DNA of 64,000 bases. It comes from Prostheceraeus crozeri (lineage: Eukaryota; Platyhelminthes; Polycladida; Euryleptidae). Below, piece after piece: positions 13,160 through 24,680 of this stretch. The stretch lies in NCBI GenBank assembly GCA_907163375.1, contig CAJQUW010012908.1, positions 1 to 64,000 of the forward strand, read 5' to 3'. Numbering within the stretch: position 1 is the first letter of the stretch; each line of letters opens with the position of its first letter. Below the pieces are notes generated by a model that saw only the letters and a program-made list of their open reading frames with translations, ran no database searches and was not told where the DNA came from. The translations under genes were made by a program, and so were the position numbers.

Positions 13160-13478
13160 TTTTATATGTTACAAAAGTCTTTTTTTTTTATTTTTCTTTT
13201 TTTTGTTTTTCTTTGTTTTTTATTTATTTTATTTTTTTTTTGCTTTATCCTTTATTCTTTTTTATTTTTTTTTCTTACTTTTTTTTTTTTATTAGTTATT
13301 ACTTTTTGCTTTTTGTGTTGTTTTTTTTTTTTTAATTATTTTTATTTTTATGTTTTTTTTTTTCTTTTTTTTTATTTTTTTCTATTCGATTTTTTTGTGC
13401 TTATTTTTTCTTATTTTTTATTTTATTGTTTTTTATTAATTTTTTTTTATATTTTTTACTTTATTATTTATTTTTTTT

Positions 13479-13509
<31 letters not shown>

Positions 13510-13855
13510 GTTTTCTTCTCTTTTTTCTTTATTATTTATTTTATTACTAGCTTTTTATTTTTTATTGTTTTTTATTTGTGCTTTTTTTGTTTTGCTTTAT
13601 TTTTTAATTTTTTTTATTTATTTTTTTTTTTTTTTTTTTTTATTTTTTTTTGTTTTGTTATGTTTATGTTATTATTTTATTTTTTTTTTTTCCCTTTTTT
13701 CTGTTTTTTTCATTTTTTGCCCGTTTCACTCTTTTTCTTTTTTTGTTTTTTTTTTCTCGGGGTTTTGTTTTTTTTCCTGTATTCATTTATACTCCTTTTC
13801 ACCTTGTACTTTTTCTTTTTATTTTTATTTATTTTTCTTTTTTTTTTTTTTCTGC
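13160..13855. repeat. T-rich low-complexity tract
   Basis: About 700 bp of T runs broken by single A, G or C. Long frames on the plus strand (F/L/Y-only proteins) are artefacts of composition. Run lengths here are unlikely to be accurate. Confidence 0.95.
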
Positions 13856-14439
13856 GACTATATGGCTGCCAAATGCATGCCTGCACTTCTTAAAGAACTT
13901 GAGGATATAGTTCGACACATTCTAAGCAGACAATACTTGAGGCAACAAATTAATTTCGTAACAACGCGGGAAGTGATCATGACCAAGTCAGTATTCCTTT
14001 GCAATATACACAACTTCAAAAAGTGTGGTGGAGTGGGGTGTGGTCAACCCTGGGGTTACCTTGTTCGTTGTGACTTTCATGATTTGAAGTTTGACCCAAA
14101 ATCCGTGCTAAAATTTGGAGTTTTTCTTGCAATTATCATATTAGGCTTCATTTCCATTCCTCAAATTATTCACAAACAATCCTCAATTTTTTTCATATGC
14201 TAATCACAGGCGTGAATATGCTTCCGTTGAACGTGCTCCAGGTGCCGGTATTTAGGCGGTCAACTGGTCTGACCAATATGAACTGCATTTCACAGCGAGC
14301 AAGAACGTTTATGGATGAGATGACGGTGTAGAACAGGGTACGGAAAGGACTAAATGTTGGAAAGATGAATCGCCGAATTTCAGCAATGTATTTCCGAAGG
14401 AACTGCTTCTAGGTGACCTCGGAGAATAAATTTCACAAT

Positions 14440-14547
14440 CCAATGCCTCTGGGTTTCAAGAGATCGAAATAATATTTCTATGCGCCTTGTTCCCCCATGA
14501 AGCGCATAGAAATATCATTTCAACCTCGTGAAACCCAGAGTCATTGG
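14440..14547. mobile_element. Hairpin element (46-bp arms, 16-bp loop)
   Basis: Arm 14440-14485 (CCAATGCCTCTGGGTTTCA...) pairs with 14502-14547 (...GAAACCCAGAGTCATTGG) with few mismatches. Looks like a tiny palindromic MITE or a collapsed terminal-inverted-repeat element. Confidence 0.75.
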
Positions 14548-14855
14548 TGAAAGTACTTGCGCGTAGCGCCAGACGATTCAGGCTCATCATTTGAAAGGTG
14601 CATTGTCACTGAACCTAAAATCTATGACATCAAAAATCCAAAATTTTGATCCATAAATCACTCAAATCTATGACAATTTTTTTCCATAGCCCATGCCACT
14701 CAGAACATTAAAGTACATGCAAAGTTTGCGATATCTACGAGTTCAAATTGTGAACTATAGGAATCAACTCAGTACCATTTTCACTGGGAATGCGAAGGTG
14801 GATAGTGGTTCCTACCGCAATTTTATTACATAGCAGATTAGACGGACTTAAATAT

Positions 14856-14940
14856 AGGAATATTGTCATAGTTTAGTGGACAATAATGCAGATTATCCGA
14901 GGACGCGTTATTTGTCCGATAAAACTATAACAATATTCCT
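14856..14940. mobile_element. Hairpin element ending AGGAATATTGT
   Basis: AGGAATATTGTCATAGTTT at the left is matched in reverse by AAAACTATAACAATATTCCT at the right. Inner parts also pair (GGACAA/TTGTCC). Together with 17737-17776 it shows a small palindrome family sharing ACAATATT and GGACAA. Confidence 0.7.
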
Positions 14941-15039
14941 CTTATAATTCATGCAAGGTAATGGCTCGGACTGTCAAAAATGACAACTCTATGTTAAATA
15001 TGACATAGAACATTAGAATTCTAATTCCTAGTGTTCTAA

Positions 15040-16471
15040 TTGAGGATTCGTCTGCTTGTCTTGGGCTACATGTCAATTATAGAAAATGTGAATTGTATTC
15101 ACAATGTAATTTACAAATGTTTCCAAATGACATTCAAAGGTCAGCCTTACCAAATTTTCAGCTTCTCGGCGCTCCCATTGGCGACGTTGAATTTTGTAAT
15201 GACTTTATTATTCATCGAATTGAAAAAGTAAATGACCTCCTTACTACTTTTCCAAAGCTTGAAGATCCACAAGTAGCCGTGCTATTACTCCGAAATTGTG
15301 GCTCCTTCTGCAAGCCAGTTCATATAGCTCGCAGCACTCCTGCTGTCTCTCTCCAAGGAATCCTTTCGAAAATTTGATGAGAACATTCGACAGTGTCTGG
15401 AAGAATCGGCAGGCCTTCAACTCACTGAAAGTGCGTGGACTCAATCTCAGTTGAGTATGAAATTTGGTGGACTTGGATTACGATCACTTTCACGTCATAC
15501 AGCAGCGTGCTACTTAGCTTCCTTCAGTGCAGCCCGAGAAATGTTCAATCATAGCGAAATGCGCTCAATGTCATCTGACTTGAATGAAGTCATTTCACTA
15601 TACAATGAGAATGTGCATCGTGATTAACGTTTATCCACTGAAACACTTTTCACCGTCGAGCCTCTGTAACAACCTAAGTTGTCATCTGCCGTCGAAGAGT
15701 TTGACTTTGAAAACCTGTTTGAGTCATCAACGCCAGATTAATTGCAATGGCCAACTCTGATGCATCATGTTGGCTACGGGTGTTGCCTTCAATCTACATC
15801 TCGAACCAAATGAAATGCAGATCCTGCTGAAATTTTGGCATGGGCTAGAATTATTCGAGAGTGGTGCGATTTGTCCAGCTTGTCCTTCAGAAAAGGCACA
15901 AGTTCTTGATTCTCTGGGGCATCACGCCTTGACCTGCAAGTATGGTCCTAGTGTCGTCGCCCGTCACAATTCTCCGCGAGACTACCTCTTCGAATATTGC
16001 AAGCGATCTCACCTGTCTCCTGAGCTCGAGAAAGGAGGCGACCAACGTAGACCAGCCGACATACTTCTGACTTCTTGGCATTTGGGTAAGACGGCGGCTT
16101 TAGATATCAGGGTCACCCATCCACTGAATTCAAATTCATTATTGGAAGCGAGGGTTGCCGTGGGATCTGTAGTCGCCTCTGCCGAGAGCCGGAAGCTCGC
16201 TGACAACAGCGACAAATGTTCGCAGTTGGGCTGGAGTTGTACTCCAATCGCCGTCAGTACGTACGGAACCTGGGGAAATGTGGCTAGGAACACTTTGAGG
16301 CGCATTTCATCTCGCCTATCCCTCCACACCCTTACATCGCGAGAGGGCATCGAACAAGGCATTTTTGGTCGCCTTAGCCTAACCCTACAGCGCGCAAACG
16401 CGAGGGCTCTCGTGCTGAGATCTGCAGACATGATCGGAGCCGGTGAACTCAGACTTTCGGGCTTGCCGTAA
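15040..16471 (+). mobile_element. 5'-truncated LINE with R2-type C-terminal endonuclease (REL clade), decayed
   Basis: The stretch begins in the reverse-transcriptase thumb: FQLLGAPIGDVEFCNDFI and DPQVAVLLLRNCGSFC (15093-15377). The next block, MKFGGLGLRSLSRHTAACYL (about 15450), is in another frame, consistent with one extra A near 15370. A stop lies at 15625-15627 and further shifts occur before 15767. The final frame 15767-16471 (234 aa) is intact: CCHC motif (CPAC...HHALTC), RHN, then RPADILL and ALDIRV, the PD-(D/E)xK-like order of R2, R4, NeSL and Hero LINEs, where it nicks target DNA. The missing first part of RT and all of the N-terminus mark a 5' truncation typical of LINEs. It lies in the THUMPD2-like intron in sense orientation. 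Confidence 0.82.
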
Positions 16472-17425
16472 AAGGCGTAGTAAGGTGTGTCTTTTTTATA
16501 ATTTCATAACTTTCTTTTATACGTTTACTTTTGTACCATCCTATTTTCCTGTTGTTCTAAATATAAAGTTTCAATTCCTAGTAGTGGAAACTTCATATCA
16601 CATTGATCAAAACTTTCCAGACTACAGGCTGTATCTATCAATGGCTGGTCAACACAAGTAGGGAAAGTATCGCAACTCTATAACGTGAACAAAATGGTCA
16701 TTAAAAGTGAATAGGAGTATTCATGCTTCATTCAGTTTGCTTATTTATACTTTCATAAGTTTCATCAACTCTATTTAAAAAATAGTGGTTGAGTAAGAAA
16801 AGAGAATTTGCTTATAATGTGAATTTCATAAATGGATAGCAACTGACACCATTTCCAGTGAAAATGACAGGACAAATTTGAAAATATTTTTATCCAGAAT
16901 GCTAATCTTCATGGAAGGATTTGAGAAAAGGATTCTTTTATTCACGTAATTGATAAAACAACCATTTATGAGAATTAAAATTCCAATCAAAATTTATGTC
17001 ACAATGATCGTAGGATGCTGTTATTATGCATAAAATTTACCAGAGGACGAAGCATGTGCTTATAAATCTCGTTCATTCTAAAAGTAAATGATATCCTGTG
17101 GCTGAGAGGCAAATCTTCCGACGAATCTCTGCCAATGTAATTCTACATGTGAAGTCACATGATCACAGGACCCAAATCACTGTTTCCATGTTTTTCAAGT
17201 CATCTACGCACTTCAATGTATGGAATCCATGCTTTACATCAACACCAATAGACGATGGGTGGATACAAATAGCGGAACAATGGAAACGTAAAAAGACAAA
17301 TGATCTCATTCTTTGGTCATGAAGAAATTTGCCTTGCGATCTGATTTAGCGGTTGTATTACAGTCTACAAAGGCAATGCTTAATTCAATGAAATTATTGA
17401 ATCACTGAAACATCTGTGGTAGCCA

Positions 17426-17668
17426 TAGAAATAGATTGTTTATCTGAAGTTGACTAGAATGGAAATTGACTCAAGGTCGCGGCACATCCGGGGGAACTAA
17501 GTTGGGGCATGAAGAACCAATTAAAAGCTTCGATTTACTCATGTGACTGATTCTAACCCAATGATACAGACGTTGGCAGGTGCATCTAAGTGAAAATGCG
17601 TGCGATTTATGTGCCGTTATTGTGCATTGCATGAAGCTTAACCTCCGTTCTAGAGGCTTTATTGTTGT
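17426..17668. repeat. Dispersed repeat, copy 2 of 2
   Basis: Direct copy of 5274-5517, including CGCGGCACATCCGGGGGAAC and AAAATGCGTGCGATTT. Copy differences are mostly single substitutions. Confidence 0.85.
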
Positions 17669-17736
17669 GGTGGTTTGTCAATGGTGGTAGCGGACATATA
17701 GTGGGCTTTTTTCTTCCATAGGAATTGCATGGCATT

Positions 17737-17776
17737 TGCCGGACAATATTACAACTAATAGCAATATTGTCCGGCA
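17737..17776. repeat. Perfect 14-bp inverted repeat
   Basis: TGCCGGACAATATT, 12-base loop, AATATTGTCCGGCA. Shares ACAATATT with the hairpin element at 14856. Confidence 0.8.
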
Positions 17777-17982
17777 GAATGTAGAAATCTCATGCTAGGA
17801 TGAATTATGATGTGCAATTATGTCCGTCGAATTTGGAATTGGAAATATATGAACGACTTTCATAGAAAAATGACTTGTCAGATATCGGCTGACAAACCTA
17901 CTTACTCAGCAACAATGGAAATTGAATGATGTTGTTATACTGTGTTGCTAAACTTTGCAATCTTCAACTTCTTCATTTCCAG

Positions 17983-18145
17983 GCGATGTCTGAAGAAGAA
18001 TAACGTCACATTCCTGACCAGCGCGGAACTCCTTCCTCATCTTCAAGAACTGGTCACTGAAACTTCGGGTGGAAACTTTGACAAGCAGCAGCTGAAACTC
18101 GCCAAGACTGACTCATGGATAGTGACACATTCTGTTGACGATTGA
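17983..18145 (+). CDS. THUMPD2-like methyltransferase, terminal exon
   Basis: The acceptor is strong (CTTCAACTTCTTCATTTCCAG, ending 17982), the reading frame stops at TGA 18143-18145, and AATAAA follows at 18199. The exon starts with the last base of a codon, which fits the phase-2 end of the exon at 9802. Across the junction the protein reads ...CWR|RCLKKNNVTFLTSAELL, aligning with the family block RVLxxGGxxVLLxSxEL, the last strands of the Rossmann fold. The C-terminus LKLAKTDSWIV matches the THUMPD2 ending (YKVSLGKTDAFI as I remember it). The Gly-Gly turn of the family is Asn-Asn here, so the reading rests on the whole alignment rather than on that turn. Short spacer residues between the block and the end are divergent. 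Confidence 0.7.
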
Positions 18146-18198
18146 GTCTGTACAAGGATTAGAAATGAATCAGAGATGAAGTATTTTGTACAGTTTTC

Positions 18199-18204
18199 AA
18201 TAAA
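18199..18204 (+). terminator. Poly(A) signal AATAAA of the THUMPD2-like gene
   Basis: AATAAA 54 bases after the stop codon at 18145, on the coding strand. Position and context fit the 3' end of the transcript. Confidence 0.6.
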
Positions 18205-18740
18205 GATGTAAACAAAAGCAGTCATTTTCAGCGATTTCAAAGGGGATGTAGGGTGTCGATAAAAATCAGTGATTTGTGAGATTTCGACGTGAAAAATGTC
18301 CGATTTCATGATATTTCCAGTCTATGCAACAAGATCTCCAACCAACTGTCACAAAATCACATCTGGGACATGAAAGTCAAGAATTTCTTGATTGTGTGTC
18401 AATACTCGAGCCTGTGAAGCCTTTCGAAATATAATAAAGAATATTTCTGGCAGAAGATTGTATTTCAGGGAAATGCGACCTATGATTCGAAGATGGTCCG
18501 ACCCTTTTATGAAAGATAATGCTCAAAAATTAATTCATGATAAAACAGACCTTTGAGTCAAAGAGTAGGTAATATAAGGGAGAGTGATAACTCAGTATTT
18601 ACTAAATCCCCAATGTGTGATCACTTTCGATTTCATTAAATAGACATGAGTTGAAACCCAGCTCTACCTGTGACATATGCAAGTTGTCACACTTTTGGAG
18701 AAATGTACACGAATTTTACAGATTATGAAAGTATTCCACA

Positions 18741-19326
18741 AATCCTCCATGTCATGACAATGTGGAGAGGTAATAAAGTTTGTTAAATTAGCAATTCGAT
18801 AGGTTGCATTCACTAAAAGTTCAGCTTTATTATAAAAGGATTATTTTCTTAAGCGTGATCATATCACAGGCTGCCACTGAAACAGCAAATCATCGTAATC
18901 CAAGAAATTGATCATAATGAACTTTAGAAGATCTTCAATGGGTTCACATTGCTATTCAGATTTAAGAAATGGCGCATTGGGAATTGAATTATAAAATCAA
19001 GTCGCTGAAAATTGAATTAAAATCATGACATCTCAGCCAATAAACTCAACTTTTCCTTGAAGACTTGCATTATAAAGTAGTTCGTGAAATTTCCTTGATC
19101 ATCTGCTTTATTTCCGCTTAATAATCGAGATGCTATTGCTATGTTCTTTCCTCTTGATATCCAACTTGTTTCATAATACTTATAAAGCGTATTCATGTCG
19201 GTACCATATAAATTTGCAAACATTTAGCATTTAAAAACTGCTCAAATAATTTTTTGAGCCATGGGAACGTTATCTCGGCAAAAAACTGAATCTTTTCATA
19301 TAAAAATTTCAATGTATGCAGATAGG
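18741..19326. repeat. Dispersed repeat, about 590 bp, copy 1 of 2
   Basis: Begins AATCCTCCATGTCATGACAA and is matched in direct orientation by 22458-23072 at about 90%, with small indels near 19050-19250. No coding capacity. Its right end contains one arm of the inverted repeat at 19270-19450, so the whole may be an element with terminal inverted repeats. Confidence 0.85.
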
Positions 19327-19450
19327 CTACTATTTTTTTTTAGTCGACACCATAGAGTAGGGATACATAGGTAGAGTGTCGGCTCAAGAAAGTGTCTGTA
19401 TACATTGAAAATTTTTATATGAAAAGATTCAGTATTTTGCGGAGATCACG
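19270..19450. repeat. Inverted repeat, about 45-bp arms
   Basis: Arm AAACTGAATCTTTTCATATA... (from 19282) pairs with ...TATATGAAAAGATTCAGTATTT (to about 19440) around a 70-base spacer. It is a stem that either ends the repeat at 18741 or is a separate small hairpin element. Confidence 0.75.
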
Positions 19451-21169
19451 TTCTGCTGGTCCTAACCCTAACCACAAGAGCAGTTTTAAAAAAGTCTAAA
19501 TTTTGCTAGTTTATATACTACTGAGCCAACGTCCCCCCATAGATAAAGTTAAAAATAGACGCCCATGGGTCCTTAATAGAGAGTATTGGCCCTACTTAAT
19601 TGCGGGTAGGCCTACAATAACGCTACAAAATATTTCTGTAAGAAAAATAGCCATGTTGTTTACGGTGACTGCAATGACATTTTCATATGATGGTTTCAAA
19701 ACAAAGTTCAAGTTCAATCATCCCTGCTTTTGGGAGACCCTAAATGGATTGGTATGGAGCAGTAGAATGATAAATTCTTCAAACGTGAAGGATCAGACTA
19801 AGTAATAATTCTTCTGTGAAAAGCTATTATTATTCTAAAGTTAGGTGGCAAAGAAACTAAACAGTCATGGTAGCACAATTGTTAATGGGAATCGTCCACA
19901 CAATTCGCGGTCGTCTCCAATATGACATTCGAAGTCTGTAAAATTTCAAAATCAACTCCAACTTCCAATATTTCAAAAATGGTGACTCCTTCGAGGAAGA
20001 ATGATAAATTTCATGAGAACGAACTCGAACGGTTATCCATCTTATCATCGAGAATGCATGCAGATGAGATAGCATCGAGTTATATACAGGCTGCGCTTGG
20101 TGCAATTAATGCTCTGCACTCAAAACTTCTGGATCTTCTCGAGTATTATCTGTCTATGGGGCTTGCAGGTATTTACAGAAGTCGGAAATATATCATTAAA
20201 GCAATCTTTATTAGCCGGCATGAATGTCATTATTTGAAATTTTCTATGAAAAAGGGATCGAGGATGTCCATGGACATCGAGTATGACCAAAGTCATGCGA
20301 AGTATTGAACTTTACAAAACTGAATTTCTGACTCCTCTTGCTTGAGGATGATGGAAACTATACTTTCATCCACAATAAGAAACTTATCTGAATTGTCTAT
20401 ATTAAAAATATTTGTCCTACCATCACAAGCGAAGTACAAATCAAAGTTCGATTTCCAAATGAAGTAGGATCTCCTCTCAAGGTGAATATTGGCATCAGCG
20501 GTTCGCATTTAGTCGCTGAATCGCAAACGGATCTGAGATGTTTTTAATCCTGCTGATTTGGTAAATCACATGCATGTCCTTCAACGTTATTACACGATGT
20601 TATCTTCCATCTCCTTGTCGCCACCCAAGGAGTGGACGGTCGACCTACGTGAAGGATAACATTTGCAAGTTCATTCTAAACAAAGGCCAAGTTCAAAGGT
20701 CAGCCTTGTTTACAACTTGTGCCGAAACAAAAATCATCTAAAATTAGAGATGTTCTCATTTCAAATCATCATGACAACAGTCACTTGTCTTTCTCCCGCA
20801 GAGCCGCAAGCTGTCTTCAAAATATATTGTATATTTTGGTACGTCTGCGTTTGTGATATCGAGCAAGTTGCCAGCATGAAAACATGAGAACAAAGCACGA
20901 AGTTGTATGCATTGCATTTGAAATGCACGCATGTCAAATATATTGCTTGCATAATGCTTGTCTATTTCTTGCAATGTTATTATTATTTATTGTTGAATAA
21001 AATATAAGTCTTTTACCGCACAAAATTATGATACCAAGCTCGATTCCTACAGTCTGGACTGATCACTTGATTAGTATGCTTCAAACTCTGAATATTAAAA
21101 CTAGAAGTGTATTTCATTAGCACTTCTGTGGCTTTGAATAAGGATTTGGAGATGAATTTTGGTGTGTAT
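19451..21169. other. Gene-poor stretch with one exon-like frame
   Basis: Mostly featureless. One plus-strand frame, about 19980-20168, reads NDKFHENELERLSILSSRMH and further, rich in helix formers, and ends at a good donor (GCTTGCAG|GTATTT). It could be a 5' exon of an unknown host gene, but no family is recognised and no partner exon is seen. Confidence 0.3.
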
Positions 21170-21935
21170 TAACCCTCGCCGCATTGTGGTGTTTTTTCCG
21201 AACGCGGCCCATTGCGGGGACGAGCTGGTCTCCCAAACTATTACACCAATTTTACCAAACCACTCATCAATTGAATGGGCATTGAATGGGGACTCAAAAA
21301 ACAGCATCAGTTTTATTTCTACAGTCATCTCTGGACTGAGGTGAATGTCAAAGGTTAAAAAACGCCAATTTTTAACAAATTTCCATTAGACCGCTATTTG
21401 AAATGGAAATTGACAACAAAAAGTAATAAACTATTCACTAATCAAACGATCTGGCTAAAGTGGTTGATAAAATGATGATCATTAATCGGTCTGAGATTAC
21501 ATCATTATATTAGATGAGTTCAAAGGTCAAATATTTGAAGCTTTGAGTTCGACTCAAATAGCACTAAAATCACATATTTTAGTATTTTGATTAACTGCAG
21601 GTGAAGAAACAGCCCAATTCGGTGAACTTTTATCGAGACACTGAGACTAAAAGCAATATGATTCAGAAAAATTGCAATTATTGCTGATCAGATGCAGAAT
21701 TAAAAAGTACAAAAATAATATAGGCCTAAATTATGTTTTGAAATTTGAATTTCAAATTTCAAGCAAGCAATAAGCAGATGATTTCAAATTCAAAATTTAA
21801 TTGAGAATTGACGCGAGAATTGAGACCGCAATGTACATTAGAAGTGAATATGCCGAAATCAGTCAAAATATTGCAAGCATTCAAATTTTAAAATTGCTCT
21901 CATGCCAAAATTATAGTGTCAAATATATTTTCCTT
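21170..21935. repeat. Dispersed repeat copy lacking the Polinton (empty paralogous site)
   Basis: In reverse complement this matches the two flanks of the Polinton: 61246 to about 61770 matches up to about 21693, and 42410-42662 matches from about 21705 on. The site at 21690-21712 (GATGCAGAATTAAAAAGTAC) aligns with flank GATGCAGAAGACAAGGGC plus CAAAAATAG across the insertion point. Marker blocks: CCAATTTTTAACAAATTT and CATTCAAATTTTAAAAT. No coding capacity seen, class unknown. Confidence 0.88.
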
Positions 21936-22457
21936 CAGTCAAAAATTACATAACATAGAAAGTAAGCTACAAGAAATCCGGTGACCATAGCTTGACTTAA
22001 AAGACATCACTTAAGAAATTCGGCAGGGCGAAGGTTAAGAAACGGTTCGCACATTTATATCACATAGCTTGAAAAAACTTGTAAACTCTATTACATTAAC
22101 ATGTTCTGACAATATGCACTCAACTATGTAAGGACGAGGTTTTCAACTGGTCAGTGGTGAACGAGTGAAGTTAGCGAGCGAGATATCCCAGTACTGAACT
22201 GAACGAAGAATCTGCCGATCATAAACTGATTAACGAACTTAACTGATGTTTATCCAATTGTTCCATTTCCTATCGATTTTCCTGTGTTTTATACAAGTTG
22301 ACGTATTTGGCAATTATCTCTAAAATTCCAAATTTCAGATTCTCATTCCTGAAGAATATTACTCGTCTAGTCAATCAATGTGAAAAGGAAAAATTCTTCA
22401 GCAGATGCAAGATGCTAAATTCAAAACCTCACTAATTCCTAGATGAAGACTCCATGC
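21936..22457. other. No gene or repeat recognised
   Basis: AT-rich sequence without credible frames. Confidence 0.4.
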
Positions 22458-23072
22458 AATCCTCCATGTCATGACAATGTGGAGAGGTAATAAAGTTTGT
22501 TAAATTAGCAATTCGATAGGTTGCCATCACTAAAAGCTCAGCTTTATTCTAAAAGGATTATTTTCTTAAGCGTGATCATATCACAAACTGCCACTGAAAC
22601 AGCAAATCATCGTAATCCAAGAAACTGATCATAATGAACTTTAGAAGATGTTCAATGGGTTCACATTGCTATTCAGATTTAAGAAATGACGCATTGGGAA
22701 TTGAATCATAAAATCAAGCCGCTGAAAATTGAATTAAAAACATGACATCTCAGCCAAGAAGCTCTCGATAAGATCTCAACTTTTCCTTGAAAACTAGCAG
22801 GGACTTGCATTTTAATGCAGTTCATGAAATTCCCTAGATTATAAGTTCAATTTCGGCTCAATTAAGGTGTTCTGTTAGCAAATATTCATCCCTTTTAATA
22901 TCCAACTTGCTTCATACTACTTGCAAAGTGGCTTCATCTCCGTAGTATGTAAACACAGTAATAATTTGGCTTTTTAAAAACTGCTCAAATAATATTTTGG
23001 ACAGCATGACAGTAGGCCTAATCTCCGCAGAAAACTGAATCTTTTCAGAAAAAATTCATTGTATGCAGACAC
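22458..23072. repeat. Dispersed repeat, copy 2 of 2
   Basis: Direct partner of 18741-19326. The two copies diverge most between TTTTCCTTGAAAACTAG and the GAATCTTTTCA end. Confidence 0.85.
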
Positions 23073-24300
23073 TTTTCTGAGTCGACTATACCTACATTGG
23101 CTATACTTATACTCTGTGGATCCGTAGGTATTGCAGACTGTCGATCCCTTTGATTTTAAATCACATTTTTAAATATTTTAATGTCAATGGCTATAAAATG
23201 AGTTATTCAAATTTTAGAAAAAGTAAATTATTCGGAATAGTTTCGCAGAATTAGTTTTATTATCGCCCATCTCAACCAACAACTTGCACGTAAAGAAGTG
23301 CGGTAGATTGACATTTCCCCTATTTTTATATGTCTGGCAATTTGATACATTAGATTGTCTTTGATGAAATCGATTTGCCATCAAATTTTTAAATCCTCTG
23401 GATGGATTTACGAGCTTTTCAAATCAATATTCTGTACAAATGCGTGAGCCTATGAGGGTATGACTGATATACTCGCATGCGTTGGGTTCTCTCGCATCTC
23501 AAAGTCGCTGATTTTCAATCGGAAAAGTCCAGATTTGCATATGTAAGCTATTGAACAAATCGATCACTATCACAAGTGTCTTCTCTTCACACACGTGGCA
23601 CATTGGATAGGACCGAAATTCTTATAGGCCTAAAATCAGCGAAAGATGTGAAAAAACACCTCATTACAAAAGGATCGTTTCTTTGTCTTACGCTGTTATG
23701 AATAGTGAGTTTCATCGGGATTATTTGGTCTATTTCTATTCAAGGAAAACCTTGTGTCAAGATGCTATACTATTGGTTGTTTGAAATAGATCTACAAACA
23801 TCGATGCTTTGAAATTAGTTCTACTCAGGAACTGAAGATGTGATAGTCCCTGCATTGTGTGATGCTAAAGATGTCCAATTGCATTATGATTTTCATTTCG
23901 TGATCTCAATGGCGACGACATATTTCGTGTAACCGCGTGAGGCTTTCGCGTGGCATGCAAAGGAGTGGAGCCATAAAATCCGGTCGATTTTGCCAGGCTT
24001 GATGTTGCATACGGTCAACCACATCGAATTGAGCCAATGAAACGCATCTCAGTTAACTTCTATTATGATAGAATTAAGGGAAAACTGTTGCGTTTTCAAA
24101 GAAAGGATCAATATGCATGTATATGCACTACCAGAGTAAATTGCGATCATTATTCATGTTTACTTTTTCCTTACTTCTTTTTTTGGATTAATAATTGCTT
24201 GCTTCTGCAAGTGGACATACATGTACATACTTCCAGGCTCCTCAATCAAAATCTACTGATTCATATTTCCACAAGTTGTATAACTTTATGACAATGCTAC
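23073..24300. other. No gene or repeat recognised
   Basis: AT-rich sequence. Short frames only, none like a known family. Confidence 0.4.
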
Positions 24301-24680
24301 AATTCTGTCTCTTAGTCGGTGATATCCTAGAGGTTCTCTACGTTGCCCTAGTTGAGATTCACAGCAGTTAGATATGCTATGAGATACGGACCAAATACTA
24401 CAAATTTTTGTAGATCTCTGTCTGCAAGTAAGCATCTAATGAACATCGAATCTAATACTGGATTATTAAAACCAGAGCTGGTACAATTCTGTCTCTTAGT
24501 CGGTGATATCCTAGAGGTTCTCTACGTTGCTCTGGTTGAGATTCACAGCAGTTAGATATACTATGAGATACGGACCAAATACTACAAATTTTTGTAGATC
24601 TCTATCTTCATGCAAGCATCTAATGAACATCGAATCTAATACTGGATTATTAAAACCAGAGCTGGTACAATTCTGAATTC
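24301..24680. repeat. 184-bp tandem duplication
   Basis: AATTCTGTCTCTTAGTCGG begins at 24301 and again at 24485, and the third start at 24669 diverges after AATTCTG. The two units differ at only a few positions, so this is a recent duplication. No coding role seen. Confidence 0.9.

Larger units (their letters stand above)
9803..17982 (+). other. Intron of the THUMPD2-like gene (8.2 kb), repeat-filled
   Basis: GT at 9803 and AG at 17981-17982. It carries an inverted-repeat element (11013-11967), a T-rich tract, three hairpin elements, a decayed LINE (15040-16471) and a dispersed repeat. 9803-11012, 11968-13160, 13860-14439 and 16472-17425 contain nothing else I recognise. Confidence 0.65.

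Noticed and set aside
13160-14203. Long F/L/Y-rich frames that look like membrane proteins
   Set aside because: They follow from the T-rich low-complexity tract; no real hydrophobic-helix pattern or start context.
19461-19475. Telomere-like CCTAACCCTAACC
   Set aside because: Two units only, inside dispersed repeats; not an interstitial telomere.
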